30,832 nt of DNA, from positions 1-30,832 of the forward strand of contig JBBILC010000051.1 in the NCBI GenBank assembly GCA_037445115.1, in the 5' to 3' direction. The first letter of the stretch is position 1; the number at the start of each line of letters is the position of its first letter. Origin of the DNA: Trichothermofontia sp037445115. GTDB lineage: Bacteria > Cyanobacteriota > Cyanobacteriia > B231. The position numbers were made by a program, and so were the translations under genes. Below the pieces are notes generated by a model. The model made no database searches. It was not told the origin of the DNA and saw nothing but the letters and a program-made list of their open reading frames with translations. Positions 1 through 7,360 of this stretch are shown one piece after another.

Positions 1-206
1 CCGTCGTCCTTGAGTGGGGAGGGGAAAAACGGTAGAATCCAGACGGCTGTGATGCCTAAATCGCGCAAATAGTCTAAGCGTTCCGTGAGACCTCGGAAGT
101 CACCGACACCATCCCCATCACTGTCACCAAAGGCACGCACAGGGACTTCGTAGATAACGGCATCTTTAAACCACAGTGGATCATCACTTAACGCTTGATG
201 TTGCAT
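1..206 (-). CDS. treS: Trehalose synthase / maltose alpha-D-glucosyltransferase, N-terminal part (runs off left edge)
   Basis: Only the first 68 or so residues are in the window. They begin at an ATG at 206 preceded by GGAAGAGG. The reading contains WFKDAVIYEVPVRAF, then DSDGDGVGDFRGL and a stretch ending in WILPFFPSPLKDD. This is the N-terminal part of the GH13 (beta/alpha)8 barrel as found in TreS-type enzymes, which interconvert maltose and trehalose in the cytoplasm. Other GH13 enzymes share parts of this stretch, but the KDAVIYEVPVRAF start and PFFPSPLKDDG are most typical of TreS. The gene diverges from malQ, so the two starch/glycogen-sugar enzymes may share a control region. The C-terminal half, and any fused maltokinase domain, lies outside the window. 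Confidence 0.85.
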   Translation of the reverse strand, partial: MQHQALSDDPLWFKDAVIYEVPVRAFGDSDGDGVGDFRGLTERLDYLRDLGITAVWILPFFPSPLKDD

Positions 207-350
207 AACCTCTTCCAACGCCTACGCGGCTCTGACAAAGAAACTGCCCCCCAGGGTAACAGTTCTGATACGGCTGCACCAACCTCCCCCGGTTCATCGA
301 CCTCAGCGGCGCAATCTACTCCCAAGTGGGCTAAGCGCCAATACCAGGGC

Positions 351-1877
351 ATGACCTTTCCGCGTAGTAGTGGGGTTCTGTTGCACCCAACCTGCTTACC
401 CAGTGCCCACGGCATTGGTGACTTGGGCGGTGCGGCCTACGAGTTTGTGAATTTTCTGGAGCGGAGCGGTCAGCGCCTCTGGCAGATTTTGCCCCTGGGA
501 CCCACGGGTTATGAGCATTCGCCCTACATCATGAATTTCAGCACCTTTGCGGGCAATCCGCTGCTGATCTCCCTGGAGCAGTTGGCCGATGCCGGGTTAT
601 TACGCCACGATGAGTTGACCCCGATCGCGCCTAATCCCGATCTGCCTAGCGATCGCATCGACTTCGATCGCGTCATCCCCCACAAAACCCAATACCTGGA
701 GCGGGCGTTTCAGACCTTTAAGCAACGGCTGGCCGATCATTCTGATTCAGGCTTTGAACACTTTTGCCATACCCAAGCCTATTGGCTAGAGGATTACGCC
801 CTGTTCATGGCGCTATTGGATGCTCAACCCGGTACCACCTGGAACCAATGGGAACCCGCGATCGCCCGTCGGGAAGCCCAGGCCCTTGCCCAACAGCGTG
901 AGATCCATCGCGATCGCATTCTCTATCACCAATTCCTCCAGTTCCAATTTTTCCGCCAATGGGCAAATCTGCGGGCCTACGCTAACGATCGCGGCATCAA
1001 AATTATTGGCGATATTTCCATCTACGTGTGCTACAACAGCGCCGATGTCTGGCAACGTCCGGATATTTTTGAACTGCATCCCAAGACCCTAGAACCCACC
1101 TATATTGCAGGGGTACCACCGGATTATTTTAGCGAAACGGGCCAGTTATGGGGCAATCCCGTGTATAACTGGAATCGCTTAAAAGCCTCTCGCTTTGATT
1201 GGTGGATTCAGCGATTTGAGGCGACTCTGCAATATGTGGATTGGGTCCGCGTTGATCATTTCCGAGGCTTTGAAGCCTTTTGGCGGGTTCCGGCTGGAGA
1301 AAAGACGGCAATTAAGGGAAAATGGATTCCGGCTCCGGGAGAAGAATTTTTTGCCACCCTGTACGATCGCTTTGGCCAGTTACCCATCCTTGCTGAGGAT
1401 TTGGGGGTGATTACGCCACCTGTCGAAGCCCTACGCGATCAGTTTGGGTTGCCGGGAATGCGCATTTTATTGTTTGCCTTTGGCGGCGGTAGTGATAATT
1501 CCTATCTGCCCCATAATTATGTGCATAACTGTCTCGTCTATACAGGCACCCATGATAACGATACGACGGTAGGTTGGTGGCAGGAAAAAGCCAGCCCCGC
1601 CGAGAAACAATTCATTGCCGATTACCTGGGCTATCGCTCCCCTGATGACATCCATGAAATTCACTGGGATTTGATTCGCCTAGCCTTAGGTTCGATCGCC
1701 GATCTGGCGATTATCCCCCTTCAGGATCTGCTCGGTTTGGGAAATCAGGCGCGGATGAATGATCCCAGTGTGAACGCGGGCAATTGGCGTTGGCGCTATC
1801 TGGATTCGGGCAGCTTGCACCAGGGCTTGAGCGATCGGCTGTTGGACCTCACCCGGACCTTTGGCCGCTGCCGCTAA
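351..1877 (+). CDS. malQ: 4-alpha-glucanotransferase (amylomaltase, disproportionating enzyme), GH77
   Basis: Cytoplasmic enzyme that transfers alpha-1,4-glucan segments between maltodextrins during glycogen turnover. GH77 hallmarks are visible: the opening SGVLLHPTCLPS followed by GIGDLG, the nucleophile region WVRVDHFRGFE, the acid/base region LAEDLG, and the transition-state aspartate region GTHDNDTTVGWW. The ATG at 351 gives 508 residues, close to the usual length of about 500, and places the start just before the conserved N-terminus. The frame stays open back to TTG 195/ATG 198, but those 52 extra codons encode a Ser/Thr/Pro/Ala-rich stretch and would overlap the 5' end of the divergent trehalose synthase gene, so I prefer 351. 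The Shine-Dalgarno at 351 is weak, leaving the start somewhat open. The protein ends LTRTFGRCR, near where the family ends. Confidence 0.93.
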   Translation: MTFPRSSGVLLHPTCLPSAHGIGDLGGAAYEFVNFLERSGQRLWQILPLGPTGYEHSPYIMNFSTFAGNPLLISLEQLADAGLLRHDELTPIAPNPDLPSDRIDFDRVIPHKTQYLERAFQTFKQRLADHSDSGFEHFCHTQAYWLEDYALFMALLDAQPGTTWNQWEPAIARREAQALAQQREIHRDRILYHQFLQFQFFRQWANLRAYANDRGIKIIGDISIYVCYNSADVWQRPDIFELHPKTLEPTYIAGVPPDYFSETGQLWGNPVYNWNRLKASRFDWWIQRFEATLQYVDWVRVDHFRGFEAFWRVPAGEKTAIKGKWIPAPGEEFFATLYDRFGQLPILAEDLGVITPPVEALRDQFGLPGMRILLFAFGGGSDNSYLPHNYVHNCLVYTGTHDNDTTVGWWQEKASPAEKQFIADYLGYRSPDDIHEIHWDLIRLALGSIADLAIIPLQDLLGLGNQARMNDPSVNAGNWRWRYLDSGSLHQGLSDRLLDLTRTFGRCR

Positions 1878-2017
1878 TTGAACTTTACCAGGAAGTACAG
1901 GCCCCAGCGGCAGCGCGAACGCTCATGGCGCGGGTTGAGCGAGAAACCTCTACGTTCCTCCCCTGGATTTTGAGACGATCGCGGATCTCAAGGATTGGCT
2001 CAAACCCTAAACGCTCC

Positions 2018-2917
2018 CTACTCCTCATCCGCATCCTGACTGCTCACATGCAGCAACACCTGCACCGGGCCATAGCGCGTTCGGAGCATGGATTCAATGC
2101 GTTCGGCAATCATGGGGGCCATTGCGAGAAAGTCCGAATGCAGCAGGAGGTGGATTTCCACAAACACCAGCCGACCCACGATCCCATAGGAGCGAATTTG
2201 ATAGCAGGCCAAAACCCCCTGCATCCGACGCACCAGGTACCCCAACGCTTCCGGCGCGATCGCGATCGACTGCATCATCAGAGGCAATTGCCAATTCAAC
2301 AGTTGCCAATAGTTAATCCCAGCTAGCCCAATCAAAACAACGCCCAAAACGGGATCAAGCCAATACTGACCCTGGCTGATCATTCCCATTAGGGGCACTA
2401 GCAACAGCGTTAACCAGGCATCGCGCAGCAAAACGATTGCACTCATGCGTAGCAGATAGCTCTCCAGCACCCTCGCTTCATAGCGGACAAAAAGGGCCAA
2501 CCCCAGGGTGATCCCCCCGATCACTAGGAGAAGTTGGATCAGGGGAGCGCTAATTTGGGCGGGATTGACGATCGGCTCACGACCCCACACCAATTGCAGG
2601 GAAGGTGCGATCCCTTCCAATAATCGCAAACCGGCAAAACCCAGGAGGGCCACCAGGAGCAGCGCCATCGTACTTTCCGCCTTGCCATGTCCCTGGAACT
2701 CCCGGCGACTGCTGCGATGGTAGGGTAGCCGCAGGGCCACCAGGCTCAAAATGAGGCTAAAGCCACTGACTAGGGTGTGTAACGTTTCTGCTTGCAGGCT
2801 CAGCGATCGTGTTGCCCACCCGGCCCAGAATTTTACGGTCATCAACAGGACCGCTAGCCCCAGAGCGATGAGTAAAATCCATAAACAAATTTGGCTACGA
2901 TGGTTGGCCTCAGTCAT
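2018..2917 (-). CDS. Cation diffusion facilitator (CDF)-like membrane protein with degenerate metal site
   Basis: 299 residues with about six hydrophobic segments and a soluble C-terminal domain of about 85 residues, the CDF layout. The N-terminal half has the family-like SLSLQAETLHTL in TM2 and the loop motif GHGKAE (residues 76-81). In canonical CDF exporters TM2 and TM5 each give an H/DxxxD metal pair. Here TM2 reads H47xxxS51 and TM5 reads V162xxxD166, so half the ligands are missing. The protein may therefore bind another ion, act without transport, or be a divergent subgroup. It reads on the minus strand, convergent with malQ, and lies just downstream of the response regulator with about 20 bases between them, so the two may be co-transcribed. 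The fold is well supported; the substrate is not. Confidence 0.75.
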   Translation of the reverse strand: MTEANHRSQICLWILLIALGLAVLLMTVKFWAGWATRSLSLQAETLHTLVSGFSLILSLVALRLPYHRSSRREFQGHGKAESTMALLLVALLGFAGLRLLEGIAPSLQLVWGREPIVNPAQISAPLIQLLLVIGGITLGLALFVRYEARVLESYLLRMSAIVLLRDAWLTLLLVPLMGMISQGQYWLDPVLGVVLIGLAGINYWQLLNWQLPLMMQSIAIAPEALGYLVRRMQGVLACYQIRSYGIVGRLVFVEIHLLLHSDFLAMAPMIAERIESMLRTRYGPVQVLLHVSSQDADEE

Positions 2918-2938
2918 GGCCTGAAGCCTAACACTGCC

Positions 2939-3316
2939 CTAGGTACTTTGGGCTTGTCGCAACAATTGCTTGACCGTTTTTAACATTTCCGGTGGATGGA
3001 AGGGTTTTGTGATATAAGCGTCGGCCCCCTGTTTAGTGCCCCAGTAGCGATCGAACTCCTGGTTTTTGCTGGTACACATGAGCACCGGGGTATTTTGCGT
3101 TTTGGGGTCACTTTTAATCCAGCGGCAGAGTTCATACCCATTCATACGGGGCATCACCACATCGGTCACGACCAAATCCGGTGTGCTCGTCGCAAAGCAC
3201 TCCTTCGCCTCCAGACCATCACTGGCTTCGATCACATCCAGTCCATTTTGCTTCAGGAGCTTAGCCACCATTTCCCGTGCGGTATGGCTATCATCGACGA
3301 CCAGAATTGTACTCAT
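2939..3316 (-). CDS. Single-domain response regulator (CheY/PilH-like)
   Basis: 125-residue receiver domain with no output domain. All receiver residues are visible: the acidic pair D8/D9 in LVVDDS, phospho-acceptor D52 in VVTDVVMPRMNG, T82 in CTSK, and K104 in YITKPF. It resembles the PilH/PixH-type regulators that cyanobacteria use downstream of chemotaxis-like kinases in motility, but such single receivers also serve as phosphate sinks, so the partner is unknown. The frame is open further upstream, but the ATG at 3316 gives the standard receiver start MSTILVVDDS and has a G-rich ribosome-binding tract (GGGGGGG) just ahead of it. No kinase gene lies next to it; the nearest histidine kinases are over 14 kb away. 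Confidence 0.9.
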   Translation of the reverse strand: MSTILVVDDSHTAREMVAKLLKQNGLDVIEASDGLEAKECFATSTPDLVVTDVVMPRMNGYELCRWIKSDPKTQNTPVLMCTSKNQEFDRYWGTKQGADAYITKPFHPPEMLKTVKQLLRQAQST

Positions 3317-3687
3317 ACCCCCCCTATCTGTTATTCTGAGGCCCCTTGTTTGCCCTGATCCCTCGCGATCGGTGTTGTGGGTGGTCCCCACTCGATCGGA
3401 TAACACTACTGGTTTAGCATTAACCCCGTTGTACCGCACCCATTACAACCGAGGCGTGAGGTTCATGGCCCGATCGCTGGCTTGCATCCCTAGAAGATGC
3501 GCCCACCTCAAGTCATCCTATCTCTATTCTTAATTCAAGAACTTGCGGTTGCTTCAGGAGAGTTAGCGATCTTAACAAGCTTGATTCCCCTCTGGCTACC
3601 CTCGCCCTGCTCCGATGCCTGCCAACCCCAACACAAAGCGGGAGAACAACGGCTGCGATACGCCCCACTCCCCCGCCTGGATTCAGA

Positions 3688-3709
3688 GTTTTGAATTTTG
3701 AATTTTGAA
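3688..3709. repeat. TTTTGAA tandem repeat
   Basis: Three successive copies of TTTTGAA lie next to each other in non-coding DNA. Similar short heptamer-type tandem repeats are common in intergenic DNA of cyanobacteria. No function is implied. Confidence 0.75.
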
Positions 3710-3803
3710 CTCTCCGTAGTGTGGGTGTCCCACCTACTGTGTTTGACCCAACCTACAAGGGGTTGATGGACTAGTAGCTCGAAAAGTAAATTCTGCAACG
3801 TTC

Positions 3804-3845
3804 GTAGTGCTGGCTTTAGCCTGCAACGACTGAAGTCGTTACTAC
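3804..3845. repeat. Palindromic intergenic repeat with GTAGT...ACTAC ends
   Basis: The element starts GTAGTGCTGGCTTTAGCC and ends in ACTAC, so its ends are inverted. It holds the perfect hairpin AACGAC-TGAA-GTCGTT (3825-3840). Elements of this kind are dispersed intergenic repeats in cyanobacterial genomes. It lies about 30 bases past the chlP stop codon and could act on the 3' end of that transcript, but lacks a T-run typical of an intrinsic terminator. Confidence 0.65.
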
Positions 3846-3874
3846 CAACATTGCGAAACTTTATCTTTGCTGTA

Positions 3875-5098
3875 CTAGGGGGCGAGGGCGTTGCCGCGTA
3901 GGAGGCTGCCGATCGTCTTAGCCGTGATCTTCAACTGCACCAGGGGGTTGGCCGGGACCACGGTCTTGTACAGGTAGCTATCGAAGGTCAGCTTTTGCAC
4001 GTCGATGTCGGCGCACATTTCCACGAAGGCTTCGCGGGTGGCGTCGGAGCGGTAGAAGATCCGTTGCAGCCAATCCAGCACCAGATAGGTCATGCCATAC
4101 TGCTTATCCCAACGGCTCAGGTACACCTTCAGGTCATCCTCGGTAGGAATGCGGGCACCATTGCGGGAGGCTTCGACGATCGTTTCGGCACACATGCGCC
4201 CGGACTTAGCGGCGAAGTAGATTCCTTCCCCGGAGGACTTGGTGACGTAGCCAGCGGCATCCCCCACCAGGGCAATCCGACCCACCACGCGACGCGGACG
4301 GGGATGTTCCGGGATGGGGTGGGCTTCCACCTTGATGATTTTGCCGCCTTCCAACCGCTTGGCGGCCCGTGCGCGGATGCCCGCTTGCAGTTGCTTGATC
4401 TTCATCTTGTTGACCTGCATCGTGCCGGTACCGACGGCTACGTGGTCGTATTTGGGAAACACCCAGGCGTAAAAGTCGGGGGAGACATCATCGCCCACAT
4501 ACATTTCCGCCAGTTCTTCGTAGTAGGCCATCTTGTCTTCCGGCAGGCGGATGCGCTCCTGGAAGGCGATCGCGTAGTTGTAATCCCCGGCATCCATCGC
4601 CTTGGCAATCCGGGAGTTGGCCCCATCGGCCCCGATGATCAGATCCACTTGCAGGGTTTTAGCGACCCCTTCGACACTGCCATCGGAGTGATCGGCATAG
4701 TGGAGCGTGTAGGGATCGGTGCTGTTTTTGGGCATATCAACGCCATGCACCGTGCCATTGATCAATGTTGCGCCCAGCTTGTTGGCCCGATTGCGCAGGA
4801 AGCCATCCAACACCTCCCGGCGGCACATGCCAATGTACTCATCATCCTTGAGGGTACTGCCAATGTTCACCTCGATATTGGAGGGGGAAATCATCTTCAT
4901 CTTGCGAACCCGGCGATCGATAATCTCCGGCGGCAGATCAAACTCAGCGACCATGCACAACGGAATCGCGCCGCCACAAGGCTTAGCGTTATCTAGCTTG
5001 CGCTCGAATAAGTAGGTTTCAATACCCGCTTTTGCTAACGTCTCAGCAGCGGACGATCCTGCTGGACCCGAACCAACAACAGCAACCCGCAGTGCCAA
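3875..5098 (-). CDS. chlP: Geranylgeranyl diphosphate/geranylgeranyl-chlorophyll reductase
   Basis: Flavoprotein that reduces the geranylgeranyl chain to phytyl for chlorophyll a, tocopherol and phylloquinone synthesis, probably at the thylakoid membrane. At 407 residues it has the full family length. Visible features are the N-terminal dinucleotide-binding motif VVGSGPAGSSAAE (G9xG11xxG14), the signature LDNAKPCGGAIPLCM, the second FAD region LIIGADGANSRIAKA, and GDAAGYVTKSSGEGIYFA near the C-terminal third. The start is a TTG at 5098 giving MALRVAVVGS, which fits the family N-terminus. An AGGAG (bases 5106-5110, minus strand) lies seven bases upstream, and no in-frame ATG would keep the FAD motif. 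The gene stands alone on the minus strand. Confidence 0.96.
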   Translation of the reverse strand: MALRVAVVGSGPAGSSAAETLAKAGIETYLFERKLDNAKPCGGAIPLCMVAEFDLPPEIIDRRVRKMKMISPSNIEVNIGSTLKDDEYIGMCRREVLDGFLRNRANKLGATLINGTVHGVDMPKNSTDPYTLHYADHSDGSVEGVAKTLQVDLIIGADGANSRIAKAMDAGDYNYAIAFQERIRLPEDKMAYYEELAEMYVGDDVSPDFYAWVFPKYDHVAVGTGTMQVNKMKIKQLQAGIRARAAKRLEGGKIIKVEAHPIPEHPRPRRVVGRIALVGDAAGYVTKSSGEGIYFAAKSGRMCAETIVEASRNGARIPTEDDLKVYLSRWDKQYGMTYLVLDWLQRIFYRSDATREAFVEMCADIDVQKLTFDSYLYKTVVPANPLVQLKITAKTIGSLLRGNALAP

Positions 5099-5105
5099 AG
5101 GTTTT

Positions 5106-5110
5106 CTCCT
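5106..5110 (-). promoter_or_regulatory. Ribosome-binding site that supports the TTG start of chlP
   Basis: On the minus strand AGGAG is followed by seven bases and then TTG. It decides the non-ATG start, because the next in-frame ATG falls well inside the protein, after the FAD-binding motif. Confidence 0.7.
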
Positions 5111-5715
5111 GTCAATCTTCTAGGGGTAACGTTTTGGATGGTATCACGCGACTTTGGTCCCCTCGCCCTCTGATGTTGGAGATGTATCTGAAATGCAACA
5201 GACCTTAATGTTTTGTAAACAAGGGATAATCGCTGTTATGCTCAGAGGCTGCTGAAGTCCTGCCTGCTGAAGGGTTTGGGCAATAATTGGGAAAATCCAA
5301 TTGCAAAAATTTATAGACTGTAATGGTTTGGGCTGGTTCTGGACAATTGATAGCGGGAGCGGGCTAGGGGAGGGTCTAGTGATTAACATCTAGGTGTTGA
5401 CACCCCCCGGCCTAAAGGTGAGGGGATTCTTCACTAATTCAACGAGACCACTGAACCTAGATTCCTTTGAACCTAGATTCCTTGCATCTCTAAGCCAGAG
5501 GATGGACTGGCATTTGGAGTTCTGACTCAACCTGACGAATGTTACGGTTGAGACCTGCGCGCAGGAGGCTGAGTCAGTATTTCTACAGTTAGAGCTATTA
5601 GAATCAGTTGCTCACGGAATAGGCTTAAAATTGGCTAATTCCTTATAATAGCAAGATAATGAACAAGCATCCTGACTGTTTAACTTAAAGGCTCAATGGA
5701 GTAATCTCTGTTGCA
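5111..5715. other. Gene-free spacer of about 600 bases, with IS scar
   Basis: Between chlP and the YgiT-like gene no convincing gene is seen. It contains an IS605-type right-end-like hairpin (5397-5429) and a perfect 16-base tandem repeat (TGAACCTAGATTCCTT at 5452-5467 and 5468-5483). A TATAAT hexamer at 5644-5649 lies upstream of the next gene but has no well-placed -35 partner. Confidence 0.5.
5397..5429 (-). mobile_element. IS200/IS605-type right-end remnant
   Basis: On the minus strand the segment reads GAATCCCCTCACC, TTTA, GGCCGGGGGG, TGTCAA: an imperfect hairpin with a TTTAG loop between GAATCCCC and TGTCAA. That is the pattern of right ends of IS605/IS607-like elements with TnpB in cyanobacteria, where the same region forms the 3' part of the TnpB guide RNA. 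No intact tnpA or tnpB is present; the frames on the tnpB side (5430-5700) contain many stops or show no known motif. I read it as a scar of a lost element, recognised from memory of the pattern rather than from a search. Confidence 0.45.
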
Positions 5716-5958
5716 ATGGATACACGAATTTTTGAGATGCGGGAAAGGCTGGTTGAAAAGCAGGTAACCTATACTTTTAACTTGAATGGTAAAGTTATTC
5801 TCATTGAGAATGTACCTGCTCGTGTTAATGAGAAAACAGGAGAACAGTTTTTTGCAGCGGCGACGGTTGAGCGTTTGCAGGAGATTATTTTAGATGGGCA
5901 AGAGCCTGAGTATTGCGTTCAGATGCCTGTGTATAACTATGCTATTATAGATCAGTAA
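5716..5958 (+). CDS. YgiT/MqsA-type antitoxin-like protein lacking the zinc-finger cysteines
   Basis: 80 residues starting at ATG 5716. The core KVILIENVPARV, followed by TGEQFFAAATVERLQEII, matches the region after the first CxxC in the N-terminal zinc finger of YgiT/MqsA-type antitoxins. Those have CPxCGG at the start and CxxCGE before the Y/F-F motif. Here the first pair is absent and the second is replaced by NEKTGE, so zinc binding is unlikely. The family normally pairs with an upstream RNase-type toxin (DUF4258/MqsR-like), but upstream here is only an IS scar. It may be an orphan antitoxin, or the partner may be the small protein 80 bases downstream. Confidence 0.6.
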   Translation: MDTRIFEMRERLVEKQVTYTFNLNGKVILIENVPARVNEKTGEQFFAAATVERLQEIILDGQEPEYCVQMPVYNYAIIDQ

Positions 5959-6040
5959 ATAATCCGTATACGTGACCTAGAATTTTTACCTGAGTTGAGA
6001 ACGTAAAGTGAGAAATTGACGAATAATGAGGTTATTGATT

Positions 6041-6223
6041 ATGAAGATTAAGAAATTTGACTGTGTTGAGATGCAGCGTTTAGCGAGTCAAAATATCTAT
6101 GGCAAAGTTAAGGATATGACCGTGCAAGAGGAACTGGTCTATTGGCAAGCAATAAGAAATACGACGCTAAAGTTGATAGGGCAAGAAACGTCACAAAGTT
6201 CCTTGCCCGTAGATGCCTCCTAG
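6041..6223 (+). CDS. Small cyanobacterial protein of unknown function
   Basis: 60 residues from ATG 6041, giving MKIKKFDCVEMQRLASQ. The frame is open back to 6026, but the family-like start MKIKKFDCVEM and GAGG about a dozen bases upstream favour 6041. The pattern FDCVEM...IY...MT.QEELVYW resembles a recurring family of small hypothetical cyanobacterial proteins that I recall near toxin-antitoxin genes. It has no membrane segment or catalytic motif that I recognise. It lies about 80 bases after the YgiT-like gene on the same strand, so the two may be co-transcribed. A regulator or antitoxin role is only inferred from context. Confidence 0.55.
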   Translation: MKIKKFDCVEMQRLASQNIYGKVKDMTVQEELVYWQAIRNTTLKLIGQETSQSSLPVDAS

Positions 6224-6400
6224 TTAGGAATAGGTCCTAGATCGATTGAATTGGTGAAAATTAACCCAACGATTGATGGCTTCGCTGAGGGCAGTGGCTT
6301 TGCGGAGTAGGGCTTCTTGATAAGGGTGCTCATGGGAATGGTGAGAAGGGGCTAGTAGGGGTTAGTGGATAGCTGGGAAAAGTAGTCCTGGAGTTGGTAA
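6224..6400 (-). pseudogene. Decayed 3' end of a NACHT-type gene (fragment A)
   Basis: On the minus strand bases around 6340-6400 read QLQDYFSQLSTNPY and stop. The intact NACHT protein at 8064-10055 ends LLQDYFAQLSTNL, and the DNA is visibly alike (GGTTAGTGGATA and GTAGTCCTGGAG shared on the plus strand). Farther along, about 6230-6345 carries another open stretch on the minus strand (HPYQEALLRKATALSEAIN). No start or NTPase part is present. It follows the PIN gene at 6421, so this toxin-antitoxin pair has been set down next to, or inside, an old NACHT gene end. Confidence 0.6.
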
Positions 6401-6420
6401 AATGGCGTGGGTAATGCTTC

Positions 6421-6807
6421 TCACCATCGTAAGGTTACGGGGTAATTCTCAAATAAATCATCTTGGGATATAACAGCCATCTTTTCAGTTATTGCTTGGG
6501 CAAGAATGAGTCGATCGAAGGGATCTTTATGATGGAAGGGCAGCTTTGTCAGTTCATCTAGGTGTGGGGCTTGAATGCTTAGTAATTCAACTGCATTACC
6601 ATAAATATGTTGTGCCAACAGTTCAGTAAATGACATTGTAAGGGTTAGTTTGCCAATGCTGACCTTGATCGACATTTCCCAGAGGCTAGCGGTACTTAAA
6701 AATCGCTGATTTCCTTCATCTTCGATCAAACTTCTAGCTGTACTGCTGAGGTTGGGATCACCTTCGATGAACCATAGGAAGGCATGGGTATCAAGCAGTA
6801 ATCTCAT
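6421..6807 (-). CDS. vapC: PIN-domain ribonuclease toxin (VapC family)
   Basis: 128-residue PIN domain. VapC toxins are Mg-dependent endoribonucleases that cut tRNA or rRNA when freed from the antitoxin. The acidic residues of the active site are in place: D6 in LLLDTHAFLW, E44 in SLWEMSIK, D98 in HKDPFDRL, and D116/D117 near the end. The PFDRLILAQA motif and the ending NYPVTLRW are typical of the PIN subgroup paired with Phd-type antitoxins. Its ATG overlaps the antitoxin stop by four bases (6804-6807), so the two are translationally coupled. The sequence appears intact. Confidence 0.9.
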   Translation of the reverse strand: MRLLLDTHAFLWFIEGDPNLSSTARSLIEDEGNQRFLSTASLWEMSIKVSIGKLTLTMSFTELLAQHIYGNAVELLSIQAPHLDELTKLPFHHKDPFDRLILAQAITEKMAVISQDDLFENYPVTLRW

Positions 6808-7031
6808 GGCGCGTAGTCTTCAAAGTCATCTGAGGGGGCATCAAAGTCAGCGGATATCTTGACTAAGCCTTTGGCGCTACCAAATTTAGGATGGGGTTTA
6901 TCGGTATCTATGGAAATAATTTTGAAGGCGGTACCATCGCTGCGGGTAATGATGACCTCTTCGCCACGGGCAACGGCTTCAATCAATGTGGCTAATTGGG
7001 TTTCTGCTTTTTTGAGATCAACTTTGTACAT
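6804..7031 (-). CDS. vapB: Phd/VapB-type antitoxin
   Basis: 75 residues with the prevent-host-death family pattern: KKAETQLATLIEAVARGEEVIITRSDGTAFKI, an N-terminal DNA-binding dimer half, followed by a short acidic C-terminal tail (DAPSDDFEDYAP) of the type that wraps round the toxin. It neutralises the PIN toxin encoded directly downstream and is likely to repress the pair's own promoter. The stop codon overlaps the toxin start by four bases. The upstream DNA (7032-7140) holds a NACHT gene remnant, not another gene. Confidence 0.88.
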   Translation of the reverse strand: MYKVDLKKAETQLATLIEAVARGEEVIITRSDGTAFKIISIDTDKPHPKFGSAKGLVKISADFDAPSDDFEDYAP

Positions 7032-7059
7032 GGGTTTTGTTACCAGTAGCTAATAGATT

Positions 7060-7330
7060 TAATTTAATGATCAATCTGCAATTGGGTGAAGTAGCCCCAG
7101 AGGAGTTTGTGCATGAACCGATCGCGGCCTGCGCTAAATGCTCTCTATCTAAACTTTAACAGTCTCGATCGGGGTTTAGGGTGCTGCATCGTGGGAGCCG
7201 ATCGCGGCCAAGCTTCGCTCGTGTCAGTCCGGTATCACTATCACTGACTTTGGCATCCTCAGGATCGGCATCTCTGAGGTCTGCACCACGGCGATCGAGA
7301 TTCTGACAGTCGCGACCATGAAATAGTTTT
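7060..7330 (-). pseudogene. Gene remnants: NACHT 3' end (fragment B) and a pentapeptide-like piece
   Basis: This 329-base space between two toxin-antitoxin pairs holds no intact gene. At about 7062-7125 the minus strand reads DRFMHKLLWGYFTQLQIDH and stop, matching RYRFMHKLLQDYFAQLSTNL at the end of the NACHT protein at 8064; the plus-strand DNA shares GAGGAGTTTGTGCATGAACCGAT exactly apart from flanking changes. At about 7225-7330 another open stretch on the minus strand reads GRDCQNLDRRGADLRDADPEDA, resembling a pentapeptide repeat (A[D/N]Lxx). Both are too short to be functional. Confidence 0.6.
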
Positions 7331-7360
7331 GGTTGTGCAATTAACCCACGATCTACGGTT

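Larger units (their letters stand above)
3317..3874. other. Gene-free spacer of about 560 bases with repeats
   Basis: Between the response regulator and chlP I see no convincing gene; short open frames here lack family features and ribosome-binding sites. The spacer carries a short AT-rich tandem repeat (3688-3709) and a dyad repeat (3804-3845), listed separately. Confidence 0.6.

Noticed and set aside
195..350. N-terminal extension of malQ from TTG 195/ATG 198
   Set aside because: The extra residues are low-complexity and would overlap the start of the divergent trehalose synthase gene; the family starts at about 351.
3995..4996. 333-codon open frame on the plus strand
   Set aside because: It lies wholly opposite the conserved chlP gene and is a by-product of its GC-rich codons; no known domains.
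5144..5389. 81-codon open frame on the minus strand upstream of chlP
   Set aside because: No ribosome-binding site, Pro/Ser/Gln-rich, no recognisable family.
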